Origin: Streptomyces wuyuanensis
GTDB lineage: Bacteria > Actinomycetota > Actinomycetes > Streptomycetales > Streptomycetaceae
Direction of reading: 5' to 3'
DNA length: 64,000 nt
Assembly (NCBI RefSeq): GCF_900103455.1
Contig: NZ_FNHI01000006.1
Span: 1 to 64,000, forward strand
The translations under genes and the position numbers were made by a program. Positions 1 through 7,992 of the stretch are shown piece after piece. Each line of letters starts with the position of its first letter. Position 1 is the first letter of the stretch. The notes below the pieces were generated by a model that saw only the letters and a program-made list of their open reading frames with translations, was not told where the DNA came from and searched no databases.

Positions 1-129
1 ATCCACACCAGGCCAGAAGGCCCTCACCCATTTCAAGATCCCTCAGCCGAGACCTGCATCACCCGTCCACAACCTCCCGGGACAGAACAGCTAGGCCAGG
101 CGCTGGGGGAAGCAGAGGGGGGACTGTGA
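1..129 (+). CDS. C-terminal end of an upstream gene, probably the sensor kinase partner of the next regulator (partial)
   Basis: Frame 1 is open from the window edge to a TGA at 127-129. That TGA overlaps the GTG start of the response regulator by four bases (GTGA), the usual arrangement for translationally coupled kinase-regulator pairs. The roughly 42 residues visible are low-complexity (Pro, Gly, Glu) and carry no recognisable domain, so identity as a histidine kinase is inference from position alone. Confidence 0.3.
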   Translation: MHTRPEGPHPFQDPSAETCITRPQPPGTEQLGQALGEAEGGL

Positions 130-785
130 CCGGTTCGCCGATCAGGGTCGTGATCGCCGACGACGAGCCGTTGATCCGGGCCGGGATCCGGATGATCCTC
201 ACCTCCGATCAGGAGATCGAGGTCGTCGCCGAAGGGACCAACGGCCGTGAGGCCGTCGAGCTCGCGCGCTCGCACCGCGCGGATGTGGTGCTGCTGGACA
301 TCCAGATGCCGGTGATGGACGGACTCACCGCGCTGCCCGAACTGCGCCGCGCGGTCCCCGCGGCGAGGGTCATCGTCCTCACGACCTTCGGCGAGCGGGA
401 CAACGTGCTGCGGGCCCTGGAACACGGGGGCGCGGGGTTCCTGCTCAAGGACACCGCTCCGGCGGAGCTGATACGGGCGGTGCGGGCGGCGGCCGCCGGG
501 GATGCCTATCTCTCGCCCTCCGCCACCCGCCACGTCGTGGAGCAGCTCGCCACGGCGCGGGCGGCGACGCGCGACGGGGAGGCCAGGGCCAGGGTCGCGG
601 CGCTCAGCGCACGTGAGCGTGAGGTGCTGGTGCTGCTCGGGGAAGGGCTGTCCAACGCGGACGCCGGGCGCCGGCTGCACATGAGCGAGGCGACGGTGAA
701 GACCTACGTGAGCCGGATCCTGGCCAAGCTCGACTGCGAGAACCGGGTGCAGGCGGCGCTGCTGGCGAGGGACGCGGGGCTGTAG
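126..785 (+). CDS. NarL/LuxR-family two-component response regulator
   Basis: A 219-residue cytoplasmic DNA-binding response regulator. The receiver domain (about 7-120) has the acidic pair at 12-13, the phospho-acceptor Asp58 in VVLLDIQMP, and the conserved Thr and Lys in later strands (LTTF, LLKDT). A LuxR-type helix-turn-helix fills about 155-215, with the typical LSAREREVLVLLGEGLSN and VKTYVSRILAKL segments. The GTG start at 126 overlaps the stop of an upstream open frame by four bases, so it probably forms a pair with a sensor kinase outside the window. Its signal and targets cannot be read from sequence. Tandem hairpins follow the stop. Confidence 0.92.
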   Translation: MTGSPIRVVIADDEPLIRAGIRMILTSDQEIEVVAEGTNGREAVELARSHRADVVLLDIQMPVMDGLTALPELRRAVPAARVIVLTTFGERDNVLRALEHGGAGFLLKDTAPAELIRAVRAAAAGDAYLSPSATRHVVEQLATARAATRDGEARARVAALSAREREVLVLLGEGLSNADAGRRLHMSEATVKTYVSRILAKLDCENRVQAALLARDAGL

Positions 786-849
786 GACCGCGTATCGGCC
801 TTCAGCCTTCGCGGTCCTCCGCCACGGCATCGCGGAGCCGCGGCGGAGG
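784..849. terminator. Two tandem hairpins between convergent genes
   Basis: AGGACCGCG (784-792) pairs with CGCGGTCCT (810-818), and CCTCCGCC (816-823) pairs with GGCGGAGG (842-849). The two stems overlap by three bases, so they are alternatives or form in sequence. They lie between the response regulator and the azoreductase, which converge here, and could end transcription from both sides. Confidence 0.55.
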
Positions 850-862
850 TTTCACGTGGAAC
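849..862. promoter_or_regulatory. parS: parS-like ParB binding site (one mismatch in the palindrome)
   Basis: GTTTCACGTGGAAC differs at one base from the 14-bp palindrome GTTTCACGTGAAAC. The 16-mer 848-863, read on the minus strand, is TGTTCCACGTGAAACC, identical to the site at 28727-28742. It is intergenic. ParB binds such sites to organise and segregate the origin region. Confidence 0.75.
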
Positions 863-894
863 ATCGACCGGGGCGGCTCGGGCCCAGGGCTCCG

Positions 895-1509
895 TTATGC
901 GGCGTGCCGCGCAGCCAGGTCCTTGGCCTTCTGGGCGGCCTCGGTGAACGCCTTGGAACGGGACGCCTCGGCGAGCGGAACGAGCTCGGCCATCTCGGGC
1001 TTGCTGGGCGCCAGGGTGAGTTCGGGAACGATGAAGTCCACCTTGGCCCCGAACATTCCGGCGAACACCTTCTCCAGGTAGTTCTGGACGAACTCGAAGT
1101 CCTCCCGGGGAGTCCCGGGGGCGTAGGAGCCGCCGCGGCTGGCGACCACGGTGAAGGGAGTGGCGGCCAGCGGGCCGTTCGGGGTGCCCGCGTTGTGACC
1201 CACGATGATCACCTGGTCGAGCCATGCCTTGAGCGTGGACGGGATCGTGAAGTTGTACATCGGGGCGCCGATCAAGACGGCGTCGGCGTCGGCCAGTTCG
1301 GCGGCGAGTTCCGCGCGGAGCGCGTCTCCCGCCCCGGCGGAGACCGCGGCGAAGTCCAGGTGCGGCAGGGGGTTCGCGGCCAGGTCGCGGTAGACGACCC
1401 GGCCCTCCGGGTGCTCCTCCAGCCAGGTCTTCACGAACGTGGCGGTGACCTCGCGCGAGGCGGAGCCCTGCGGGAAGACGGCGGAATCGATGTGCAGCAG
1501 CGTGGCCAT
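895..1509 (-). CDS. azoR: FMN-dependent NADH-azoreductase (AzoR/AcpD family)
   Basis: A 204-residue flavodoxin-like oxidoreductase, the usual length for AzoR. It starts MATLLHIDSAVFPQGSAS, the phosphate-binding loop for FMN, and contains the family segments APMYNFTIPSTLKAWLDQ and VASRGGSY. The family reduces quinones and azo compounds with NADH in the cytoplasm. The ATG at 1509 follows a GGAGAA ribosome site. It is divergent from an HxlR-type regulator, a common pairing for quinone- or aldehyde-responsive oxidoreductases, so the neighbour probably represses it. The substrate is inferred from family only. Confidence 0.88.
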   Translation of the reverse strand: MATLLHIDSAVFPQGSASREVTATFVKTWLEEHPEGRVVYRDLAANPLPHLDFAAVSAGAGDALRAELAAELADADAVLIGAPMYNFTIPSTLKAWLDQVIIVGHNAGTPNGPLAATPFTVVASRGGSYAPGTPREDFEFVQNYLEKVFAGMFGAKVDFIVPELTLAPSKPEMAELVPLAEASRSKAFTEAAQKAKDLAARHAA

Positions 1510-1574
1510 GGGGTTCTCCGTGAGGGGATGGAGGTAGCCGACAGCGAGACTCTGCTCGGCTCGCTGCCGTTCCG

Positions 1575-1595
1575 TGTGTAACTACAAATAACACA
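1575..1595. promoter_or_regulatory. Inverted repeat in the azoR-hxlR divergent promoter, candidate HxlR operator
   Basis: TGTGT (1575-1579) and ACACA (1591-1595) are perfect 5-bp arms around an A/T-rich 11-bp spacer, within a markedly AT-rich stretch for this genome. The position between two divergent start regions fits autoregulation plus repression of azoR. No experimental motif is known to me for this protein. Confidence 0.4.
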
Positions 1596-1644
1596 GGTGC
1601 TTACTTTTTTTCATCACCGCATGGAGGGGCAGTACTCTGAAGGC

Positions 1645-1998
1645 ATGGCGGAACACGGAGAGCACGCGTGCCAGAAGGTCGACGGGGGCATCACGCGCGT
1701 CTTCGGGCTGTTCGGCAAGCGCTGGACCGGGCTGATCGTGTCGGTGCTGATGCAGCGGCCGGTCTACTTCGCCGAGCTTCGGCGGGCGATCCCGGGGATC
1801 AGCGAGCGCATGCTGTCCGACCGGCTGACCGAACTCGCCGCGGCCGGGCTGGTCGTGCGGGAGGTCGACGAGGGACCGCCGCTGCGCGTGGCCTACCGGC
1901 TGACCGACGCCGGTGCGGCGCTGGAGCCCGCGCTCAAGGAACTCGGCCGCTGGGCGGAGGACCATCTGCCCGGCGGGGTGGAGGACGGAGCCTGCTGA
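1645..1998 (+). CDS. HxlR-family winged-helix transcriptional regulator
   Basis: A 117-residue DNA-binding protein. The HxlR fold runs from about residue 5 to the end, with a near-N-terminal Cys9, FGKRWTGLIV, the recognition region ISERMLSDRLTELAAAGLV, and a wing ending near RLTDAG. I chose the ATG at 1645 because an AAGG lies just upstream and homologues begin close to the conserved Cys. In-frame GTG 1597 and ATG 1621 would only add a non-conserved tail. Many HxlR proteins sense electrophiles through this cysteine. Divergence from the azoreductase suggests that gene is a target. Confidence 0.88.
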   Translation: MAEHGEHACQKVDGGITRVFGLFGKRWTGLIVSVLMQRPVYFAELRRAIPGISERMLSDRLTELAAAGLVVREVDEGPPLRVAYRLTDAGAALEPALKELGRWAEDHLPGGVEDGAC

Positions 1999-2116
1999 GG
2001 CCGTCCCGCTGAAGTCCCGCAGGTGCGGCAGCCCTTCCTGAACCATCGGTACACGACAGTGAGGGCCCCCTGGTGTGCCGGCCCGGGGCGGGGTGGCTCC
2101 AAGCCGGTGGCGACGG

Positions 2117-2130
2117 CGGTTGTCCACAGG
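2117..2130. promoter_or_regulatory. DnaA-box-like element CCTGTGGACAACCG (minus strand)
   Basis: The plus strand holds TTGTCCACA at 2120-2128, a perfect match to the preferred Streptomyces DnaA box. On the minus strand the 14-mer reads CCTGTGGACAACCG, matching elements at 10077, 14695 and 17468. It lies in the 200-bp gap upstream of the DUF2252 gene. Confidence 0.5.
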
Positions 2131-2206
2131 GGGAGACGCGGGCCCGGCCCGGCGGTACGGTCGTGGCCACTTGATGTTGCACGACAGCGGGGGAGGCGGT
2201 CACGCC

Positions 2207-3646
2207 ATGAGTGAGGCCGAAGCGGTGGCGTACCGGCGGACGGCGTCGGAGGGGGCACGCATACCGGAGGTGGCGGGCTTCGCCCGGCGGGTGCCGGGCG
2301 GCGTTCCGGACTCTCCCAAGCGGGACGGCAAGGCGCTGCGCCGGCAGGTGCCGCGTTCCTCCCACGACGCGATGGTGATTCCCGAGGGGCGGCCCGACGC
2401 GGTGCGGGCCGTGGAGGAGTCCAGCCGGGGCCGGGTCCCCGAGCTCACACCGATCCGGGTGGGGAGGATGGCGGCCGCCCCGTTCGCGTTTCTGCGCGGT
2501 TCCGCCGGGCTGATGGCCCACGACCTGGCGGGTACCCCGGTCACGGGCATCGCGGCGCAGATATGCGGCGACGCTCATGCCGGCAACTTCGGTCTGTACG
2601 GCGATGCCCGCGGCAGCCTCGTGATCGACCTCAACGACTTCGACGAGACGGCCGTCGGCCCCTGGGAGTGGGACCTCAAGCGGCTTGCCACCTCGCTCGT
2701 GCTCGCAGGCCGCGAGGCGGGCGCCGACGAGGACGTCTGCCGCAAGGCCGCGTTCGACGTGGCCGGGTCCTACCGGCGCACCATGCGGCTGCTGGCCAGG
2801 CTCTCGGTGCTCGACGCCTGGAACGCCATCGCCGACGAGGAGCTCGTCTCCCACGCCGACGCACGCGACCTGGTGGGCACGCTGGAGCGGGTCTCGGAGA
2901 AGGCGAGGAACAACACGAGCGCGCGTTTCGCCGCCAAGTCCTCCGAGGCATCGGAGGACGGGGGCCGGCGCTTCGTGGACGCTCCGCCGGTGCTGCGCCG
3001 GGTCTCCGACGCGGAGGCGGCGGCCGTCGCCTCCGCGCTCGCGGGCTATCTGGACACCATCTCGGAGGAGCGGCTCCCGCTGCTCGCGCGCTACGCGATC
3101 CACGACGTGGCGTTCCGGGTCGTCGGCACCGGCAGCGTGGGCACGCGGTCGTACGTGGTGCTCCTGCTCGACCACCGGGGAGAGCCGCTCGTGCTGCAGG
3201 TGAAGGAGGCGCGTGCGTCCGTGCTGGCGCCCCACCTGGCCGCCGCCGGCTTCGACGTTCCCGAGGTCGAGCACGAGGGCCGCCGTGTGGTCATGGGCCA
3301 GAAGCGGATGCAGGTGGTCAGCGACAACCTGCTCGGCTGGACGACGGTGGAGGGCAGGCCCTTCCAGGTGCGGCAGTTCCGCAACCGCAAGGGCAGCGTC
3401 GATCCGGCCGCCCTCGCGGCCGACCAGGTGGACGACTACGCCCGGATGACGGGTTCGCTGCTGGCCAGAGCCCACGCGCACAGCGTCGATCCACGGCTGG
3501 TCGCCGGCTACTGCGGCAAGAACGAGGAGCTGGACGAGGCGGTGGCCGGTTTCGCGGTGCTCTACGCGGACCGGACCGAGGCCGATCACGCCGATCTCGT
3601 CGCCGCGGTCCGCAGCGGGCGGATAGCCGCCGAGCTCGGGGTGTGA
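2207..3646 (+). CDS. DUF2252 family protein
   Basis: A 479-residue protein, full length for DUF2252, a kinase-like family of unproven function. Visible family marks are the phosphotransferase-like motif GDAHAGNFG, then VIDLNDFDETAVGPWEWDLKRLATS, and near the C-terminus DDYARMTGSLLARAHAHS. These resemble the catalytic and metal-binding parts of aminoglycoside/HipA-type kinases, so ATP-dependent transfer is possible but unproven. I start at ATG 2207, preceded by GGGAGG eight or so bases upstream. An upstream in-frame ATG at 2075 would add a basic non-conserved stretch and cross the DnaA-like box. It appears to be transcribed alone. Confidence 0.85.
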   Translation: MSEAEAVAYRRTASEGARIPEVAGFARRVPGGVPDSPKRDGKALRRQVPRSSHDAMVIPEGRPDAVRAVEESSRGRVPELTPIRVGRMAAAPFAFLRGSAGLMAHDLAGTPVTGIAAQICGDAHAGNFGLYGDARGSLVIDLNDFDETAVGPWEWDLKRLATSLVLAGREAGADEDVCRKAAFDVAGSYRRTMRLLARLSVLDAWNAIADEELVSHADARDLVGTLERVSEKARNNTSARFAAKSSEASEDGGRRFVDAPPVLRRVSDAEAAAVASALAGYLDTISEERLPLLARYAIHDVAFRVVGTGSVGTRSYVVLLLDHRGEPLVLQVKEARASVLAPHLAAAGFDVPEVEHEGRRVVMGQKRMQVVSDNLLGWTTVEGRPFQVRQFRNRKGSVDPAALAADQVDDYARMTGSLLARAHAHSVDPRLVAGYCGKNEELDEAVAGFAVLYADRTEADHADLVAAVRSGRIAAELGV

Positions 3647-3704
3647 GGGGCGGATCTTCCGTCCGCCCGCCGGGGCGGCCGGTGCTCTGCCATACGCTGG
3701 GCGG

Positions 3705-4628
3705 GTGACTCAGGACGCTCCCGGGGGCCCGCCCACCCGGCACGAGGACGAGCAGGACGACCACCGCGTGGACGATCAGAACGTGCAGAGCGATCAGGCA
3801 GCGCAGGACGAGCCTGGCGCGAACGGCGTGCGCGAGGGCGCCACGGAGGAGTCCGAGCGTGCCGAGGCTCGGCTGGAGAAGGCCGTACGCGCCGCGGAGC
3901 AGGCCCTGATCGAGTTCGAGATCGCGGTCGAGACCTTCCGGGTCGAGGTGGAGAACTTCTCCCGGCTGCACCACCAGAGGCTCGGCCCGATGTACTCGCG
4001 TCTGGACGAGCTGGACGCGCTGATCGCCGAGGCCCGGGCGGAGCGGAGCGGCGACCCGGATGATCTGCGCAAGGCCCGGGAGGCGCGGGCCATGGTCATG
4101 CCGATGCCCGGCGTCGAAGAGCTCTTCCACGGCTGGATCGACTCCGAGGGCCTCTCGGCCGAGGCAGCGGCCATGCTCACCGACCGGCCGGTGCAGCCTC
4201 CCAAGCGGGTACGGCCCACGGACGAGGCCCGCAGGCTCTACCGTGAGCTCGCCCGCAAGGCCCATCCGGACCTCGCCCAGGAGGACAAGGAGCGGGCGCG
4301 TCGCGAGGAGTTCATCACACGGGTCAACGCCGCCTACGGTCGCGGTGACGAGGCGCTGCTGCGGGAGCTGACCCGGGAGTGGGAAGCGGGACCCGCGCCC
4401 GAGGAGGAGCGGCTCGGCGAGGCCGAGGAGCTCTACGCCCGCCTGGAGTGGCTCGCGCGGCGCAAGGAACTGCTGACGGTGGTCGCCCAGGATCTGGAGG
4501 AGAGCGCGATCGGCGCGATGCTGCGAATGGCGCCGGACGACCCCGACCGGCTGCTCGACGAGATCGCGGAGCAGCTGCTTGCCCAGGTCTCGGAGCGAGA
4601 GGCCGAGCTGGCCGCGCTGGTGCAGTAG
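3705..4628 (+). CDS. J-domain (DnaJ-like) protein with long coiled-coil N-terminus
   Basis: A 307-residue predicted cytoplasmic protein. Residues 1-50 are acidic and disordered; about 50-110 is a heptad-rich helix likely to form a coiled coil. A J-like segment at about 172-215 carries the essential His-Pro-Asp at 187-189 (ELARKAHPDLAQ), and a helical C-terminal part is rich in Glu and Arg. It lacks the Gly/Phe and zinc-finger regions of DnaJ, so it would be a class-C co-chaperone directing DnaK to an unknown client. It starts at GTG 3705. The rhodanese gene 88 bases downstream may be cotranscribed. Confidence 0.78.
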   Translation: MTQDAPGGPPTRHEDEQDDHRVDDQNVQSDQAAQDEPGANGVREGATEESERAEARLEKAVRAAEQALIEFEIAVETFRVEVENFSRLHHQRLGPMYSRLDELDALIAEARAERSGDPDDLRKAREARAMVMPMPGVEELFHGWIDSEGLSAEAAAMLTDRPVQPPKRVRPTDEARRLYRELARKAHPDLAQEDKERARREEFITRVNAAYGRGDEALLRELTREWEAGPAPEEERLGEAEELYARLEWLARRKELLTVVAQDLEESAIGAMLRMAPDDPDRLLDEIAEQLLAQVSEREAELAALVQ

Positions 4629-4715
4629 GTTTTCAGGGAGATCGCCCACCCGCCCGCGCCCGGACGCGAGGCGGGAGGAGACAGTACGAGTCCAGGTACG
4701 AGAGAAGGCCAGACC

Positions 4716-5060
4716 ATGAACTTCGCCCCGCTGCCCTCGGTGGACGCCGCTTCCGTGCCCGCCGGCGGTCTGGTGCTCGACGTCCGGGAGGACGACGAGT
4801 GGGCGGCCGGCCATGTGGAGGGTGCCCTGCACATCCCGATCGGCGACTTCGTGGCCCGCTTCGGTGAGGTCACCGAGGCGGTGGGCGACGGCCGCCGTGC
4901 CTATGTGATGTGCCGGGTGGGCGGGCGGTCCGCCCAGGTGACCCAGTACCTGGTGCAGCAGGGCATCGACGCGGTGAACATCGACGGCGGCATGCAGGCC
5001 TGGGACGCCGCCGGCCGTCCGATGGTCACGGACAGCGGCAACCCGGCCTTCGTCCTCTAG
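4716..5060 (+). CDS. Single-domain rhodanese-like sulfurtransferase
   Basis: A 114-residue protein, the minimal rhodanese length. It has the CH2A motif LDVREDDEWAAGHVEGA and the active-site loop CRVGGRSAQ, with the persulfide-forming Cys66 intact, so it should be catalytically competent. Single-domain rhodaneses move sulfane sulfur to cyanide, thioredoxin or biosynthetic acceptors, and no acceptor is evident here. It lies just downstream of the J-domain gene on the same strand. Confidence 0.9.
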   Translation: MNFAPLPSVDAASVPAGGLVLDVREDDEWAAGHVEGALHIPIGDFVARFGEVTEAVGDGRRAYVMCRVGGRSAQVTQYLVQQGIDAVNIDGGMQAWDAAGRPMVTDSGNPAFVL

Positions 5061-5156
5061 CGGGGAGCGAAGAGGCCCCACCCGGCCGGGCCGTCGGGCC
5101 CGGGAGTCCTCCGGTCTTTCCGGCGTCCCGCGCGCATCCGGCGGGCAGTGCCGCCG

Positions 5157-6314
5157 TCAGCCGAGCGGGTGCGCCGCGAGCAGGTCCCCCAGGGCCTCCT
5201 CGTGAGCGGCGGCCGGTCCGAGGGACAGCTCAAGCTGTTTGGCCCAGGCGTGGTACCGGTGCAGTGCGTAATCGGTGTCCGCGCCGAACCCACCGTGCAG
5301 ATGCTGTGCGGTCTGGACGACCCTGCGGACCCCCTCGGACGCCCAGATCTTCGCGACCGCCACATCACCGGACACGGGCAGGGGCCCGCCCATCGTGCCG
5401 CTCAGACCCGCGGGGGCACCGAGCCGCCATGCGGCCTGCCAGAGAGTCGCCTCCATCGCACGCAGATCGATGTACCGGTCGGCGGCCTGTACGGCCACGG
5501 CCTGGAACGTGGCGATGGGGAAACCGAACTGCTCGCGCTTCCCGGTGTACTCGCTGGTCATGGACAGCACACTTTCGCCGAGGCCGAGCGCCTGCGCGCA
5601 GGTGCCGGTGGTGAGCAGGTCGCGAAGCCACTCCCAGGCGCCCTCGGCATCGATCACATCGCCGCCGTCGATCCGTACGCCGTCGAGCCGGACCTCGGCG
5701 AAGAGCTCACCGCTGGTGGAGACCTGCCCGGCGAGCGACACCCCTTCCCGGATCCGGGGGACCAGAGCGGTCACGGCGCGGCCGTCCTCGGCATGCGCGG
5801 GCACGGCGATCAGGTCCGCGCACTGGGCCCAGGGAACCGACGTCTGGACCCCGTCCAGCAGCCAGGCGTCGCCGCCGGGGGAACGGCGGGCGGTGACGGC
5901 GAGCTCGGCCGGATCGTGGCCGGTGCGTCCGCAGGCGCCGGCCGTCAGCACGACCTCACCCCGGCCGACCCGCGGCAGCAGCCGCGACGCGGACTCGGGG
6001 CGGCCGAATCGCCGAACGGCCGCCGCGACCGCGCCCGTCTCCAGCAGCGGCACCCGCGCCAGCACTCTCGCCGATTCACGCAGAACCAGGCAGAGCGCGA
6101 CGGGGTCCAGGCCGGCTCCGCCGTGCTCGGGGCCGAGGACGAGGCTCAGCAGATCGGCGGCGGCCAGCCTGTCCCACAGCGCCCGGTCGATGTCGTCCGC
6201 CACGGCGCCGGGGGTGAGGGCGGGACTCGGTACCGCGTCGGGCGCGACGCCCGAGAAGACCGCCCTGGCCGCCTCGACGGCTGCTTGCTGTTCCTCGGTG
6301 AAGGTGAAGTCCAC
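5157..6314 (-). CDS. Acyl-CoA dehydrogenase
   Basis: A 385-residue FAD-dependent acyl-CoA dehydrogenase. It begins MDFTFTEEQQAAVEAARAVF (helical N-domain), has a middle beta-domain and a C-terminal helical domain around YTGKREQFGFPIATFQAV and QTAQHLHGGFGAD. I chose GTG 6314 because GGGAGGG lies eight bases upstream; GTG 6335 would put that site inside the gene. The base expected to be the catalytic Glu is not obvious, so the substrate is open; steroid-ring or short branched acyl-CoAs are possible. A strong palindrome sits 70 bases upstream. It is separate from the paa operon, which ends 120 bases away on the same strand. Confidence 0.88.
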   Translation of the reverse strand: MDFTFTEEQQAAVEAARAVFSGVAPDAVPSPALTPGAVADDIDRALWDRLAAADLLSLVLGPEHGGAGLDPVALCLVLRESARVLARVPLLETGAVAAAVRRFGRPESASRLLPRVGRGEVVLTAGACGRTGHDPAELAVTARRSPGGDAWLLDGVQTSVPWAQCADLIAVPAHAEDGRAVTALVPRIREGVSLAGQVSTSGELFAEVRLDGVRIDGGDVIDAEGAWEWLRDLLTTGTCAQALGLGESVLSMTSEYTGKREQFGFPIATFQAVAVQAADRYIDLRAMEATLWQAAWRLGAPAGLSGTMGGPLPVSGDVAVAKIWASEGVRRVVQTAQHLHGGFGADTDYALHRYHAWAKQLELSLGPAAAHEEALGDLLAAHPLG

Positions 6315-6384
6315 AGCCCAGTCCCTCCCACGCACCGGATCCGTCCGACGGTCTCGCCGTGCGTCATCCGGTGTTCCCCACCGG

Positions 6385-6408
6385 CTATCTGACGGACCGT
6401 CAAGATAG
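6385..6408. promoter_or_regulatory. Palindromic operator upstream of the acyl-CoA dehydrogenase
   Basis: The core TGACGGACCGTCA (6390-6402) is a perfect 13-bp palindrome. The outer CTATC and GATAG extend the symmetry with a one-base offset. A related CCGTCCGACGG lies at 6341-6351. Such sites are typical of TetR-type regulators of acyl-CoA genes. The regulator is not next door, since the nearest TetR gene has a different candidate site. Confidence 0.6.
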
Positions 6409-6438
6409 GGCAGGTTCCCGAGGAAGGGAATGGTGCCG

Positions 6439-7491
6439 TCAGCGGTCGAAGTCCAGCTCCACGTCCGAGGTCACCGGATGCGACTGGCAGGCCAGCACAT
6501 AGCCGGCATCCGTCTCCTCCTGCTCCAGCGCGAAGTTCCGGTCCATCCGGACCTCACCCGACACCACGAACGCCCGGCAGGTCCCGCACACGCCGCCCTT
6601 GCAGGCGTAGGGGGCGTCGGAGCGGGCACGCAGCACCGTCTCCAGCAGCGACTCGCCCTCCTCCACAGGCCAGGAGCCCGAGCGTCCGTCCAGCGTCGCC
6701 GTCAGCCTGCTGTGCACGGGTGCCGAGACGGGTGCCGGGGCGGGCACGTCGTCCACATGGAAGATCTCCTCGTGGATACGGCTCCGCTGGACGCCCAGTC
6801 GGCGCAGCGCCCGCTCGGCGCCCTGCACCAGTCCATACGGCCCGCACAGGAACCAGCCGTCCACCTCCGGCACATCGAGGAGTGCCGGCAGCAGGGCCGC
6901 CAGCCGCTCCTGGTCGAGCCGGCCCGAAGGCAGCCCCGTCTGCTGCTCCTCCCGGGAAAGCACGGTCACCAGCTGAAAGCGGTCGGGATAGCGGTCCTTG
7001 AGGTCGGCCACCTCGTCCAGGAACATCGTCGACGCCGCCGTACGGTCGCTGCGGACCAGACAGAACCGGGCTTCCGGCTCCCTCGCCAGCAGCGTCGCGG
7101 CGATCGACAGCACCGGGGTGATGCCGCTGCCGCCGACGACCGCCGCGAAATGCCCCGCACGCGGCTCGAGGACGAACCGGCCCATCGGCTGCATGACCTC
7201 GACGGTGTCCCCCGCCGAGAGCTCCTTGAGGGCGTACGTCGAGAACTCGCCGCCGTCGACCAGCCTGATGCCCACGCGCAGCACGGACTCCTCGCCGGCC
7301 GCGGCGGCCGGGGAGCAGATCGAGTAGGTACGGCGGATCTCCTCGCCGCCCGACCCGGTGCGGCGCACGGCGATGTGCTGGCCCGGTGTGTGGCGGAAGG
7401 CCTCACGGAGCTCGGCGGGCACCGTGAGGGTGACGGCCACGGAGTCGTCCGTGAGCCGCTCGACCTCGCTGACCCGGAGCGGATGGAACAT
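6439..7491 (-). CDS. paaE: 1,2-phenylacetyl-CoA epoxidase, reductase subunit PaaE
   Basis: A 350-residue flavoprotein reductase that passes electrons from NADPH to the PaaA di-iron site. An N-terminal FAD domain (about 1-100) and NAD(P) domain with VVGGSGITPVLSIAATLL are followed by a plant-type 2Fe-2S ferredoxin domain. That domain shows the cysteine set CKGGVCGTCRAFV plus a late Cys in ACQSHP. Its ATG abuts the paaD stop (TAG then ATG), with AAGGAG inside the end of paaD, so translation is coupled. Last gene of paaABCDE. Confidence 0.95.
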   Translation of the reverse strand: MFHPLRVSEVERLTDDSVAVTLTVPAELREAFRHTPGQHIAVRRTGSGGEEIRRTYSICSPAAAAGEESVLRVGIRLVDGGEFSTYALKELSAGDTVEVMQPMGRFVLEPRAGHFAAVVGGSGITPVLSIAATLLAREPEARFCLVRSDRTAASTMFLDEVADLKDRYPDRFQLVTVLSREEQQTGLPSGRLDQERLAALLPALLDVPEVDGWFLCGPYGLVQGAERALRRLGVQRSRIHEEIFHVDDVPAPAPVSAPVHSRLTATLDGRSGSWPVEEGESLLETVLRARSDAPYACKGGVCGTCRAFVVSGEVRMDRNFALEQEETDAGYVLACQSHPVTSDVELDFDR

Positions 7492-7992
7492 CTACAACTC
7501 CTTGAAGTGGTCGAACGGTTCGCGGCAGGCGGCACAGCGGCGCAGCGCCTTGCACGCGGTGGAGGAGAAGCGGCTCAGCAGCTCCGTGTCCGTGGAACCG
7601 CAGTGCGGGCAGCGCACGGTGAGCGTGAGCGGAACCGGACCGTCCACGGCACCCGGCCGCGGCGGGGCTATGCCGAACTCCGCCAGTTTGCGCCTGCCGT
7701 CCGCGGTGATGTCGTCGGTCGACCAGGCGGGGGAGAGCACCTTGACGACCGACACCTCGGCCACGCCGTGCTCGTGCAGCACCCGCTCGATGTCGGCGGC
7801 CATCGCCTCGATGGCGGGGCAGCCGGTGTAGGTGGGGGTCAGCTCGACCTCGACCCTGCCGGGGCCGAGTATCTGGACCCCGCGGAGGACACCGAGCTCC
7901 TCCAGGGACAGCACCGGGAGTTCGGGGTCGGGAACGGAGCCCGCCAGACGGCGCAGCTCCGCCTCGAGAGCGGTCTCGGTCCCGGTCACCAT
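7492..7992 (-). CDS. paaD: Phenylacetate degradation protein PaaD (Fe-S assembly for the epoxidase)
   Basis: A 166-residue protein with an N-terminal MIP18/DUF59 domain (VPDPELPVLSLEELGVL, then TPTYTGCPAIEAM) and a C-terminal zinc-finger-like set of cysteines (CPHCG, then TACKALRRCAACREPF). PaaD is needed for activity of the phenylacetyl-CoA epoxidase and is thought to help build its metal clusters. It overlaps paaC by seven bases and touches paaE. Length and cysteine pattern are normal for the family. Confidence 0.95.
   Translation of the reverse strand: MVTGTETALEAELRRLAGSVPDPELPVLSLEELGVLRGVQILGPGRVEVELTPTYTGCPAIEAMAADIERVLHEHGVAEVSVVKVLSPAWSTDDITADGRRKLAEFGIAPPRPGAVDGPVPLTLTVRCPHCGSTDTELLSRFSSTACKALRRCAACREPFDHFKEL

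Noticed and set aside
3318..5081. A 587-codon minus-strand open frame
   Set aside because: Antisense to DUF2252, J-domain and rhodanese genes, which have real motifs on the plus strand.
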